Shown in pieces: positions 1 through 7,928 of a DNA stretch of 64,000 nucleotides. Origin of the DNA: CAYZED01 sp964477445 (GTDB lineage Bacteria > Bacillota > Clostridia > Lutisporales > Lutisporaceae); NCBI GenBank assembly GCA_964477445.1, contig CAYZED010000011.1, forward strand, positions 1 to 64,000, written 5' to 3'. Position numbers and translations under genes: made by a program. Below the pieces are notes generated by a model. The model saw only the letters and a list, made by a program, of their open reading frames with translations, made no database searches and had not been told where the DNA came from. Position 1 is the stretch's first letter. Each line of letters starts with the position of its first letter.

Positions 1-1
1 A

Positions 2-265
2 CTTATTCTAATTTACGCAGTTAGTCCGATTGATCTAATTCCTGATTTTATTCCGATACTTGGATTACTAGATGATTTAATTCTTATTCCGCTAGGCGTA
101 CTTATAGCAATCAAAATCATCCCTAACGACATATGGCAAGAATGCTTAGAGCAAGCGAAACAAGGTGTCGTGATCGAAAGGAAATACAAAGTAGGAGGGC
201 TATTATTCATTTGCCTTATTTGGGGAGTGTTGATTTATAGTTTTGTTCGATTATTTATAAGGTGA
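2..265 (+). CDS. DUF1232 (YkvA-like) small membrane protein, 5'-truncated by window edge
   Basis: The open frame enters from the left edge and ends at TGA 263-265, giving 87 codons. It contains the DUF1232 signature SPIDLIPDFIP followed by a hydrophobic helix, and a second membrane segment near the C-terminus (LLFICLIWGVLIYSFV). The protein is nearly identical to the C-terminal two thirds of the complete gene at 3995-4369, with only a few substitutions. The family is widespread and has no firmly established biochemical function. In the intact copy the gene follows a fic gene, so a second fic gene may lie just outside the window; that is inference. Confidence 0.85.
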   Translation, partial: LILIYAVSPIDLIPDFIPILGLLDDLILIPLGVLIAIKIIPNDIWQECLEQAKQGVVIERKYKVGGLLFICLIWGVLIYSFVRLFIR

Positions 266-357
266 AATATTGCAATAGTTTAATGATTTGTTTGCTTAGA
301 ATTAGAATATAAATTAGAATTAGAATGAACATTAAAAAATGAAAGCGAGAACATAAA

Positions 358-2551
358 GTGAAAATTTTATCCCATATGAAGGCGCTTGTTGTGACTATGG
401 TTTTTTGCATAGTACTTATATGCATTGTGAGTGCTGCTTCCCCAGAGGTTATTCGTGTAGTTTCTGATGATAACTATCCCCCATACTTATTTCGGAATGA
501 TGTAGGCAAACTACAGGGAATAGTTGTTGATCAATGGGCTCTCTTCGAGAAGAAGACGGGTATTAAAGTTGGGCTTTCGGCTAGGGACTGGGGCACCGCG
601 CAGAAGGAAATGCTTGCGGGAAAGTATGATGTAATCGATATGATTTTTGAGAATGAAGAAAGATTGAAGGATTATGATTTCACAAAGTCATATGCAACGA
701 TAGATGTGCCAATATTTTCGCTTAAAGAGATAGGTGGAATTACCAATATTTCATCTCTTAAAGGATTTCATGTAGCTGTAAAAAGTGGGGATAATGCTGA
801 AAATGTACTCATTAAAGCAGGCATAAAAAATTTAAGCAGCTATCCAAACTATGAAGAAATCATAAAAGCTGCGAAGCGCAGAGATGCTGTCATTTTTGTA
901 ATGGACAAACCACCAGCGATGTATCTGCTTAACAAATATGGGATTCGCGGAATGTTCAATTACTCGGAAGTTGTAGATCATGGGCAGTTTCATCGGGCTG
1001 TGTTAAAAGGGAATGACGAAATGCTTGAGACAATTAACACTGGATTTGGCAGCATAACTAAAGGGGAATACAAAAAAATTGATAACAAATGGTTTGGGAA
1101 CCCATTAATAAGTAAAGAAACTATCCGCATTTATGAAATTGCGATGGGGGCATCTATTCTTATTCTAATCTTCTTTTTTGGGTGGAACAGAATGCTTAGG
1201 AAATTAAATATTGAGTTGGAACACAGAGTTGCCGAAAGGACGAGCGAACTTGAGAGTACGAATGGCATTCTTGAAGAAACGAATTCCATATTGGAAGAGG
1301 AAATCGAGGAGCATAGAAATACTCAAAACGAAATGCATAAATCTAAGAATGAAGCTGAAATGGCTAACCTTGCGAAAAGTATGTTTTTGGCCAATATGAG
1401 CCATGAAATAAGAACGCCGATGAACGGTATAATTGGAATGACGGATTTAACACTTGCCACCGACCTTAACGCCGAACAATTTGAGTATCTTTCTCTTGTA
1501 AAAACGTCAACCAAATCACTTTTGACAATCATCAATGATATCTTGGATTATAGCAAAATTGAAGCTGGTAGATTGCATATTGAAGAACATGCCTATGATA
1601 TCAGAAAAGTAGCCATAGAAGTTGTGAAACTTTTTGAAATAAGTTCCCTACAAAAAAATATTCCAATTAACTTGACGATAGAAAATGACATTCCTGGTGA
1701 AATCATGGGGGATTCAATTAGAGTCAGACAGATACTATCTAACTTAGTTGGAAATTCGGTGAAATTCACATTGGCTGGAAGCATAGATATTCATATAAGC
1801 AAAAATTTAAAAGGAACCCTAGAAAAGGGCTTTAATGATACGAGCGAAAGACAGGAACTGATAATTGAAGTAAGAGATACAGGGGTGGGTATTAAAAAAG
1901 ATAAATTTCATATGCTGTTTGAGCGATTTAATCAGTTGGATATTACATATAGCAAACAATTTCAAGGAGCAGGTTTGGGTCTTGCCATATCTAAGAAGTT
2001 GGCTGAGCTCATGGATGGAAGGATATGGGCAGATGAAAATATGGAGAGCGGAAGTCGGTTTTGCATTGCTTTGGAACTAAGAATTCCGGTGCATGAATCG
2101 AAGCCTAAAGATAATAAACATTTAAATAAATATCAAAAAAGCGAATTGAAATGGAATACTATTGGGCGTAAAATTTTGGTTGTCGAAGACGATGCTATCA
2201 GTAGGCAGGTAATCTCAGGGATTCTTGAAAAGCAGAATTATAATATTACTTTAGCGAAAAATGGACTTGAGGCTTTAGAAAAAATGGGAGAAGAACGGTT
2301 CGACCTGGTGTTTATGGACATTCAGATNNNNNNNNNNAATCACAGCAACAAAACACATCAGAGAAGTTGAAAGAGCGACCGGTATCAGCACTCCTATAGT
2401 CGCCCTCACAGCCTATGCCTTGACTGGCGATTCAGAAAAATTCCTGGAGGCCGGTGTGGATGATTGCCTGACAAAACCAGTCGATAGTAAAAGCATACTA
2501 GGGAAAGTGAATTATTGGTTAGGGAATGACGATTCGCCTATAGAAAGATAA
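358..2551 (+). CDS. Hybrid sensor histidine kinase with periplasmic solute-binding domain, interrupted by a gap
   Basis: This is a membrane-bound sensor kinase. From the N-terminus it has a signal peptide, a family-3 solute-binding-like sensor domain (about 30-250), one membrane segment (about 258-278), a coiled coil, HisKA with phospho-acceptor His349 in [11 protein letters not shown], HATPase_c (N box [22 protein letters not shown]) and a receiver domain with Asp654 in FMDIQ. The 10-N gap removes roughly the residues after MDIQ. The frame shifts across it, and the receiver end is readable again as [15 protein letters not shown] through [10 protein letters not shown] and LTKPVD to TAA 2549-2551. 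The start is GTG 358; an in-frame ATG at 376 is an alternative and neither has a strong ribosome site. No separate response regulator is adjacent. Confidence 0.9.
2328..2337. other. Assembly gap (10 N) inside the sensor kinase receiver domain
   Basis: Ten Ns. The frame before the gap (codons starting at 1 mod 3) and after it (2 mod 3) differ, while the protein on both sides belongs to one receiver domain. From the usual spacing of receiver motifs roughly 17 nt are missing, so the length of 10 is a placeholder. Confidence 0.95.
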
Positions 2552-2590
2552 AGAATCACTTTAAATGATACAAGCCATTTTCCTTTTTTT

Positions 2591-2822
2591 AGTATAGGAA
2601 ACTATACTTTTTTGAAAACAGCAACCCACTAAGGGTGAATGGTTTTGAAGATTAGAAAGAGACGTATACAAAAAAGGTTGCTAAGAATCAAAAGTTTCCT
2701 AGACGATGGGGATGCAAGGGGATTCCCCTGCCGTCGAAGGAGGGTGCTCAGGATCGGCAGATCCGCCGAAGGGAACCATAGGGTTCCCTAGCGGGAAGAA
2801 ATCGGCGAAGCCGTATTTCTTA
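2591..2822 (+). ncRNA. Candidate structured RNA, copy A
   Basis: This 232-nt intergenic element is closely matched by the minus-strand element at 46886-47130. Both copies begin with a hairpin AGTATA-GGAAAC-TATACT. The loop GGAAAC can pair with a conserved GTTTCC (near 2685), giving a pseudoknot-type contact. GCAACC (near 2621) can pair with GGTTGC (near 2666), and inside it a CCC-N5-GGG hairpin keeps its stem while its loop changes between copies. Further hairpins are GCAAGGGG-ATT-CCCCTGC and AGGGAACC-ATAG-GGTTCCCT enclosed by CCGC/GCGG. The 3' end is a hairpin AAGAAAT-CGGC-GAA-GCCG. There is no open frame. Family membership is unknown; large ornate RNAs such as raiA would be the first comparison. 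Confidence 0.7.
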
Positions 2823-2841
2823 TTCTATATGCATAACAAAA

Positions 2842-2877
2842 TTGTTTTCTGCATAAAATAGTGATACAATTATGCAG
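2842..2877 (+). promoter_or_regulatory. Promoter with dyad operator upstream of fic
   Basis: TTGTTT (2842-2847), a 17-nt spacer and TACAAT (2865-2870) form a good sigma-A promoter. A perfect 8-bp inverted repeat CTGCATAA / TTATGCAG (2849-2856 and 2870-2877, 13 nt apart) covers the spacer and the -10 box, as expected for a repressor site. The C-terminal winged-helix region of the Fic protein is a possible ligand; that part is inference. Confidence 0.6.
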
Positions 2878-2906
2878 TAAATAAAAATAAAGGGTAGGAA
2901 AAATAT

Positions 2907-3983
2907 ATGAGATGTTTTGACTATAGCATTCTGAAAAATGACTTGTTTACACCTGAAATAGTTAACCTCCTCACGGCCATTCATGAGTATAAGGGAAAGC
3001 AGGAACTGTTCATAGAAGCCAAACCTGATATATTGAAATCAATGCTCGAGGTTGCAAAAATTCAAAGTACAGGAGCTTCAAACAGGATTGAGGGAATCTA
3101 TACTTCTGAAGCCAGATTGGCAGAACTGGTTAAAGAAAAAGCCGAACCAAAAAACCGTGATGAACAGGAAATTGCGGGATACAGGGAAGTTTTGAATACT
3201 ATTCATGAAAGCTATGATTATATTATTCCAAAGCCGAATGTAATCCTTCAATTGCATAGGGATTTGTATTCATATAATCCTTCGTCAATTGGTGGCAGAT
3301 ATAAAAATTCAGATAATATAATAGAGGAAATTGACCGCTTAGGACAGCAGCGAGTTCGATTTGTACCTTTACAAGCTTATGCCACGCCAGCTTCCATGGA
3401 AGCGCTTTGTGATACTTTTTTTAAGGCCATAGATAAGAGAGAAATAGACCCATTAATTTTAATCTCCATGTTTATACTTGATTTCCTGTGCATACATCCA
3501 TTTAATGATGGCAACGGCCGTATGAGTAGACTTTTAACATTACTTCTTTTGTATCGTGAAGGTTATATCGTAGGAAAGTATATCAGTCTTGAAGCGATCA
3601 TTGAAAAAACAAAGGAGACCTATTATGAAGCCTTGCAGCTAAGTTCCGAAGGGTGGCATGATGAAAAAAACAGCTATGTATCATTTGTGAAGTATTACCT
3701 CGGAGTAGTTTTAAATGTGTACAGGGAATTTGAGAGTAGGGTTGAGTATATACTTACAAAGGGTATTACAAAGGCAGATAGAATAAGAAATATATTTGCA
3801 GACAAAATTGGGAAAATCACTAAAGCGGAACTGGCAGCTTTGTGCCCTGATATCAGTATAACAACTATAGAGAAGGCATTATCTGATTTGCTAAAGGAAG
3901 AATATATTGTAAAAGTAGGAGTAGGACGTACAACAGCATATATTAGAAATATGGGAAATAAAGAACACAAAAATACCACCTGA
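2907..3983 (+). CDS. fic: Fic family protein (AMP-transferase fold) with C-terminal winged helix
   Basis: Fic proteins transfer AMP or another nucleotide part to hydroxyl side chains of target proteins. The catalytic motif HPFNDGNGRMSR is intact at residues 197-208 (His197). The N-terminal domain carries an inhibitory-helix motif S58-x3-E62-G63, typical of self-inhibited class II Fic proteins in which the Glu blocks the ATP site. The C-terminus (about 290-350) resembles a winged helix that could bind DNA. The length of 358 aa is normal. The gene has its own promoter with a dyad and is followed after 11 nt by a DUF1232 membrane protein gene, so the two are probably cotranscribed. The target is unknown. 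Confidence 0.92.
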   Translation: MRCFDYSILKNDLFTPEIVNLLTAIHEYKGKQELFIEAKPDILKSMLEVAKIQSTGASNRIEGIYTSEARLAELVKEKAEPKNRDEQEIAGYREVLNTIHESYDYIIPKPNVILQLHRDLYSYNPSSIGGRYKNSDNIIEEIDRLGQQRVRFVPLQAYATPASMEALCDTFFKAIDKREIDPLILISMFILDFLCIHPFNDGNGRMSRLLTLLLLYREGYIVGKYISLEAIIEKTKETYYEALQLSSEGWHDEKNSYVSFVKYYLGVVLNVYREFESRVEYILTKGITKADRIRNIFADKIGKITKAELAALCPDISITTIEKALSDLLKEEYIVKVGVGRTTAYIRNMGNKEHKNTT

Positions 3984-3994
3984 AAGGCAAAGGC

Positions 3995-4369
3995 GTGTTA
4001 GAGAGTTTCAAGAAGAAGGCAAAAGATCTGAAAATACAAACCACAGCTTTATATTTTGCATATTTGAATAAGAAAGTAAGCTGGTATAAGAAGCTTTTTA
4101 TCTTACTTATTCTAATTTACGCAGTTAGTCCGATTGACCTAATTCCTGATTTTATACCAGTACTTGGATTATTAGATGATTTAATTCTGATCCCACTAGG
4201 CGTACTTATAGCAATCAAAATCATACCTAACGACATATGGCAAGAATGCTTAGAACAGGCGAAACAAGGTGTCGTAATCGAAAGAAAATACAAAGTTGCA
4301 GGGCTATTATTCATTTGCTTAATTTGGGGAGTGTTGATTTATAATTTTGTTCGATTATTTATAAGGTAA
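3995..4369 (+). CDS. DUF1232 (YkvA-like) small membrane protein
   Basis: A 124-aa protein with a basic N-terminus, the DUF1232 core SPIDLIPDFIPVLG and two predicted membrane segments (about 30-80 and 102-120). The start is GTG 3995, with AAAGG about 9 nt upstream overlapping the end of fic; the 11-nt spacing indicates one transcript. A close paralogue ends at 265, so this unit was duplicated. No biochemical function is established for the family; a tie to the Fic protein is suggested only by position. Confidence 0.85.
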   Translation: MLESFKKKAKDLKIQTTALYFAYLNKKVSWYKKLFILLILIYAVSPIDLIPDFIPVLGLLDDLILIPLGVLIAIKIIPNDIWQECLEQAKQGVVIERKYKVAGLLFICLIWGVLIYNFVRLFIR

Positions 4370-4539
4370 TGGAATCACAATTTATAAGTCACAAGCTTCG
4401 ATAATAGATATCGCGAAAAGATTGGCGTGATAAGAATTGGCAGTTTGGAAAAGTTTGAATATTATAACTAAAATCTCATAATTGCAGACTTACTTTGTCC
4501 AATCCATATGATAACATCTATTTAAGTTAATGGTTATTG

Positions 4540-4568
4540 AAAAAAACCTGCTTAGTAGATGTTTTTTT
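4540..4568 (+). terminator. Possible terminator after fic-DUF1232
   Basis: A run of seven A plus C faces G plus seven T around a short loop, giving an A/T-rich hairpin ending in a T tract. It is weak, but it lies in the right place in the 405-nt space 4370-4774, which otherwise holds a promoter near 4691 and nothing else I recognise. Confidence 0.4.
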
Positions 4569-4690
4569 CGACGATGAGAATAGATAGGATTAAAGCAGTA
4601 TTATGCGGAAATTCTTTCGATGAATAGCAGAAGAGCGGCTTTGAAGGATGAGATGAGAAAGAAGGTTTGGTAATTTAAAAACCCCGCTCT

Positions 4691-4720
4691 TTGACAACAT
4701 CTCTTTAAAAACGACACAAT
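4691..4720 (+). promoter_or_regulatory. Promoter of the AbiEi-type gene
   Basis: TTGACA (4691-4696), an 18-nt spacer and CACAAT (4715-4720). The promoter and its downstream leader (to about 4762) are repeated with small changes at 5998-6068 in front of the YhcG remnant. Confidence 0.6.
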
Positions 4721-4762
4721 AATCTTTACAAATGAAGAAAATGGAGATAAAATTAAAGATAT
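4702..4762 (+). repeat. Promoter/leader block, copy 1 of 2
   Basis: This segment includes CTTTAAAAA, CAATAATCTTTA and AAATGAAGAAAA in the same order and spacing as at 6006-6068. The two blocks precede the AbiEi-type gene and the YhcG remnant respectively. Confidence 0.7.
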
Positions 4763-4801
4763 TAGATTGACACTTTGAAGAAAAATAAAGAGGTGGTAAC
4801 T

Positions 4802-5560
4802 GTGGTCGGATATCTTGAACTCTCTAAAATGAATACATTTTCTATGGATGATGTTTTTGATCTTGTAGGAAATAAAAAGACGGCATCTTCACTTGTATTA
4901 AGACTTGTGAAAAAAGGTTTGGTAAAAAGGATAAAAAACAATCTTTATACCTGTGTAAATGTTGCTGATGGGAGTGTTATAGCGTCAAAGTATCATATTG
5001 CGTGTGGTATTAATGATAATGCATATTTATCACATCACTCTGCGTTTGAATATTCAGGGATTACAAATCAAGTTTATTATGAAGTTTATGTATCTTCAAA
5101 TCAAAAATTCACTGACTTTCATTTTGAAGGAATCACATATAGATATGTCGCATCAAAAAATGATATAGGTGTTGTTACTCCAAAAAATACTGAGGGAATT
5201 CGTGTTACATCATTAGAAAAAACTGTAGTTGACAGTATAAAAGATTTTGAGAAAATAGGTGGACTTGAAGAACTGCTCAATTGCATTTCGATTATTCAGT
5301 ATTTAGATGAAAAGATGCTTATGGTTTATTTGGATGCATATAACATTCATTTTTTGTATCAAAAGACTGGATTTATCTTGGAACATTACAAAAATGAGCT
5401 CCAATTGTCTGCTGGCTTTATCGAGTATTGCAAAACCAAAATAGGCAAAAGCACCAGGTATTTAACAAAGTATAGCGAAACTTACTGTAATGCTTGGAAG
5501 TTAGTAATTCTAGACGGATTATTTGGGATAACCGAGCAAGGAGGAAATCCACTTGTATAA
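4802..5560 (+). CDS. AbiEi-type antitoxin / transcriptional regulator
   Basis: A 252-aa protein of the AbiEi antitoxin type: an N-terminal winged helix (about 1-60, with KTASSLVLRLVKKGLVKRIK) followed by the antitoxin core (SHHSAFEYSGI, VTSLEKTVVDSI). In type IV AbiE systems AbiEi represses its operon and counters the nucleotidyltransferase toxin AbiEii. I chose GTG 4802 because AGAGGTGG lies 6-7 nt upstream; a TTG at 4775 would add nine residues without a good ribosome site. No AbiEii gene follows, and the next gene is a small RHH protein, so the antitoxin appears orphaned. Confidence 0.8.
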   Translation: MVGYLELSKMNTFSMDDVFDLVGNKKTASSLVLRLVKKGLVKRIKNNLYTCVNVADGSVIASKYHIACGINDNAYLSHHSAFEYSGITNQVYYEVYVSSNQKFTDFHFEGITYRYVASKNDIGVVTPKNTEGIRVTSLEKTVVDSIKDFEKIGGLEELLNCISIIQYLDEKMLMVYLDAYNIHFLYQKTGFILEHYKNELQLSAGFIEYCKTKIGKSTRYLTKYSETYCNAWKLVILDGLFGITEQGGNPLV

Positions 5561-5624
5561 TTATGAACATTAAAAAAGGAAACACTTGATTAATAACGAA
5601 TTAACGCTTGTTTTACATAAAAGT

Positions 5625-5638
5625 GTGATTTTCATCAC
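5625..5638. promoter_or_regulatory. Candidate operator upstream of RHH gene
   Basis: A perfect dyad GTGAT-TTTC-ATCAC. The same GTGATT half-site recurs twice further on (near 5657 and 5688), along with AAAAGTGT, all within 110 nt before the RHH start. Clustered half-sites like these are typical of ribbon-helix-helix autoregulators. Confidence 0.45.
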
Positions 5639-5743
5639 CTAAACATATATAATTATGTGATTTATTACACAAAAGTGTATACAATAATGTGATTTCGAGT
5701 TAAAGAGGTACAATTGAGCTAATACATGAGGGGGCGTGATTTT

Positions 5744-5968
5744 ATGGAGATTTCATTAAGATTTAATGAGGAAGAGACTTTATTGATTAAGTCGTATGCT
5801 AGGCAGAAGAATATGTCAGTGTCGGAACTTATTCGTCAGACCGTATTAGAAAAAATTGAAGATGAGTTTGATCTAGAGATATATGAAAAATCAATTGCAG
5901 AATACAAGGCAAATCCAGTTGTGTATCCTCATGAGAAAGTAAAAGCAATGTTGGAGATTGACGACTGA
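5744..5968 (+). CDS. Ribbon-helix-helix protein (DUF6290/RelB-like), lone antitoxin candidate
   Basis: A 74-aa protein starting MEISLRFNEEET, with the RHH strand and helices (about 1-45) and a short acidic tail that would be the toxin-binding part in a type II antitoxin. The ATG at 5744 is preferred because GAGGGGG lies about 9 nt upstream; an ATG at 5726 would overlap that site. No RelE/ParE-like toxin follows; instead the next 500 nt hold a YhcG remnant. It is either an orphan antitoxin or a stand-alone regulator. Repeated GTGATT sites upstream suggest autoregulation. Confidence 0.75.
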   Translation: MEISLRFNEEETLLIKSYARQKNMSVSELIRQTVLEKIEDEFDLEIYEKSIAEYKANPVVYPHEKVKAMLEIDD

Positions 5969-6005
5969 TTGCTAATATTTCAGATGAATAGTTAATATTG
6001 ATAAC

Positions 6006-6068
6006 TTCTTTTTAAAAATGGAGCAATAATCTTTAGAAATGAAGAAAAACAGGAAAAAATTAAAGTAA
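6006..6068 (+). repeat. Promoter/leader block, copy 2 of 2
   Basis: Matches 4702-4762 with scattered substitutions. TTGATA (5998-6003), 18 nt, then AGCAAT (6022-6027) corresponds to the TTGACA/CACAAT promoter of copy 1. Confidence 0.65.
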
Positions 6069-6084
6069 AAAGAGGTATTGTCAA

Positions 6085-6280
6085 ATGAAAGACTTGTGAA
6101 AAGTTTTATAAAATCTATAAAGATAATGAATTTGTGTCAACACTGTTGACACAAATCAGTTGGACGAAATATTCTTTAATCTTGAATCATCCAATATACC
6201 AGACACTGTCTGTTAAATTAAGCTGTCACATTATCCAAAAACAGGTAATTGACATCGGCAGTAAGCTTATGGTATAAAAA
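6085..6280 (+). pseudogene. Remnant of a YhcG-type (DUF1016) PDDEXK nuclease gene
   Basis: An ATG at 6085 behind AGAGGT runs into TGA after four codons. In the shifted frame from 6089 the translation reads CEKFYKIYKDNEFVSTLL and then TQISWTKYSLIL. This resembles the DUF1016 N-terminal segment, in which a FY..F stretch is followed by the (L/I)SW(T/S)HY.LIL signature. Similarity fades after about 6185 and TAA closes the frame at about 6280. The nuclease domain is absent, so this is a small broken relic of a YhcG gene, which in other genomes often sits in defence or restriction loci. Confidence 0.55.
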
Positions 6281-6301
6281 CTATATAGTGTTAATCCAAA
6301 T

Positions 6302-6330
6302 TTGTATTTTATTATCACATGATTTATAAA
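6302..6330 (+). promoter_or_regulatory. Promoter of the CD3324-type gene
   Basis: TTGTAT (6302-6307), a 17-nt spacer and TATAAA (6325-6330). It sits about 140 nt before the start codon at 6469. The remaining sequence from 6181 to 6468 shows no gene. Confidence 0.5.
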
Positions 6331-6468
6331 ATTAGATAATATGAAAGGGGTATAGCTTTTATGAGAACACCTGCTAATTATGCATAGCAAAGGCTATTGC
6401 ATAATAAATAAATTATAGAATAGCTAATGCTAAATCCTAAAATAAAATAGTATTTAGGAGGCGCATAT

Positions 6469-6738
6469 ATGAGCTATGCAAAGGCAAGGGATATTTTCCC
6501 TCATGAAATATTAGAAATAATTCAAAACTACGTGAATGGTGAATATATTTACATACCTAAGAAAGAGGAAAACAAAATTGCGTGGGGTGAACTAACACAG
6601 TGCAAAAAGGAAATTTTGAACAGAAACGCAAAGATATATGAAGAATATTTACAAGGAATATCTAAACAATCTCTTTCAGAGAGATATTATTTATCACCAA
6701 AAACTATACAAAGGATTATTTCTGAAAAGAGAAGATGA
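6469..6738 (+). CDS. CD3324 family protein (Mor-like helix-turn-helix)
   Basis: An 89-aa protein with the family pattern FPHEILEIIQNYVNGEYIYIPKK near the N-terminus and a Mor-type helix-turn-helix at the C-terminus (SLSERYYLSPKTIQRIISEK). The ATG at 6469 has AGGAGGCG 7 nt upstream. Proteins of this type are common in clostridia and are presumed regulators; the target is unknown. The gene stands alone between its own promoter and a terminator hairpin. Confidence 0.8.
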   Translation: MSYAKARDIFPHEILEIIQNYVNGEYIYIPKKEENKIAWGELTQCKKEILNRNAKIYEEYLQGISKQSLSERYYLSPKTIQRIISEKRR

Positions 6739-6750
6739 GACAATTTTGAA

Positions 6751-6786
6751 AGCTCTGCCTAATTTATTTTAGGTGGCGCTTTTTTG
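6751..6786 (+). terminator. Terminator after CD3324-type gene
   Basis: An imperfect hairpin with arms GCCTAA / TTAGGT, extended by AGC / GCT, followed by six T. Confidence 0.6.
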
Positions 6787-6874
6787 ATTATGAATTAAGT
6801 ATGAGGTTGTCTTTAAAAAGGTAGAGATGTTACTATTAATTAGTAATAAGAATTACCTGGGGAGGGTGACAAAA

Positions 6875-7738
6875 ATGAACTACACATATATTAAAGACTA
6901 CAAAGATAACGACATAATCCGCAAAAGCTTAAACGAACTAACCGAAAAAACTTTTGGCTTTAGTTTTGAAGACTGGTATACAGGTGGTTTTTGGGGAGAA
7001 AAATACATTCCTCACTCTTTGATAGATGGAGATAAGGTTATAGCTAATGTTTCAGTAAATTTAATGGATTTTGATTTTGATGGCGTAAAGAAAAATTTCA
7101 TTCAAATTGGTACGGTCATGACAGATGAAGACTATCGTGGTCAGCATTTAAGTAGTTATCTTATGAATCAGGTTGTCAGTGATTATAAAGAAAATTCTGA
7201 TGGAATATATTTGTTTGCTAATGATAGTGCTGTTGATTTTTACCTTAAATTTGGCTTTAAAAAGAGTAAGGTATATAAATACTGCAAAGAAACTAATTCG
7301 GTTGATAACGTGAAGAAGATTGAACGACTAGACTTATCGGATAATCTTAAGTGGGAAGATTTTTTTCACGCCGTTAAAAAAAGTGTAAGTAATGATCGTT
7401 TTGCTATGAATAATCCAGGGTTGATAGCATTTTGGACGAGACTGGGCAAATCGGTTTACTACTTGGAAGAAAATGATGCTTATATAATTGCAGATTTTAA
7501 TGGAGAAAATTTGTTTATCAAACAAATAATCGCCGATCATAAAGTGTCACTAGATATTGTGATTAGCGCTTTTGGTAATGCAGTAAAAAATGTAGCACTT
7601 GGCTTTACACCTTATGAAGTAGCTGAATACAGCGCAGCTGAATTTAAACTAGATGATTGTACTTTATTTATTTTAGGCAAAGACTTAGAAATCATCGAGA
7701 ATGAAAAACTGATGTTTCCGATTTTGTCGCATGCATGA
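6875..7738 (+). CDS. GNAT family N-acetyltransferase
   Basis: A 287-aa protein. The GNAT fold spans about 1-140, with the acetyl-CoA loop region VMTDEDYRGQHLSSYLM and the later strand FYLKFGFKKS. The C-terminal half (about 140-287) is an accessory domain seen in two-domain GNAT proteins. The ATG at 6875 is chosen for GGGGAGGGTGA a few nt upstream; an upstream TTG at 6827 has no ribosome site. The substrate cannot be predicted. The last 467 nt of the gene are repeated almost exactly at 9756-10222. Confidence 0.85.
   Translation: MNYTYIKDYKDNDIIRKSLNELTEKTFGFSFEDWYTGGFWGEKYIPHSLIDGDKVIANVSVNLMDFDFDGVKKNFIQIGTVMTDEDYRGQHLSSYLMNQVVSDYKENSDGIYLFANDSAVDFYLKFGFKKSKVYKYCKETNSVDNVKKIERLDLSDNLKWEDFFHAVKKSVSNDRFAMNNPGLIAFWTRLGKSVYYLEENDAYIIADFNGENLFIKQIIADHKVSLDIVISAFGNAVKNVALGFTPYEVAEYSAAEFKLDDCTLFILGKDLEIIENEKLMFPILSHA
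7270..7736 (+). repeat. Long direct repeat, copy 1 (GNAT 3' end)
   Basis: Matches 9756-10222 base for base except for one C/T change near 7292/9778 (Thr to Ile), as far as I could compare by eye. The copies differ immediately after the shared GCAT before the stop. The offset is 2486 bp. Confidence 0.95.
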
Positions 7739-7814
7739 GGTAGGTTTGGCTTTGAAGAGTAAAGATAGTGTATATATCAAATACTCTATTATTTTTGTTG
7801 CAATTCGTTTTAGA

Positions 7815-7877
7815 CATAATTTTATTGACAATGAACATAATTTTATTGACAATGAACATAATTTTATTGACAATGAA
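7815..7877 (+). repeat. Three tandem 21-nt repeats carrying TTGACA
   Basis: Units at 7815-7835, 7836-7856 and 7857-7877 are identical (CATAATTTTATTGACAATGAA is the 21-nt unit; its core is TTATTGACAATG). Each contains a perfect -35 hexamer. Only the last lies 17 nt from a -10 box. Confidence 0.95.
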
Positions 7878-7895
7878 CATAAAACGAAGTAAAAT
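7867..7895 (+). promoter_or_regulatory. relB-yoeB promoter
   Basis: TTGACA (7867-7872, inside the third 21-nt repeat), 17-nt spacer, TAAAAT (7890-7895). A TATAAT-like box near 7899 is an alternative. Confidence 0.65.
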
Positions 7896-7928
7896 TGTAT
7901 TATAATAAAAGTGAAGGAAGTGTTATTA

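Noticed and set aside
2591..2822. Insertion sequence or MITE as the explanation for the duplicated element
   Set aside because: No transposase, no clear terminal inverted repeats matching each other and no target-site duplications were seen; conserved internal pairing favours an RNA. A MITE origin is not fully excluded.
7815..7877. Three identical 21-nt repeats as a mini CRISPR array
   Set aside because: The units are directly adjacent with no spacers and no cas genes are in the window.
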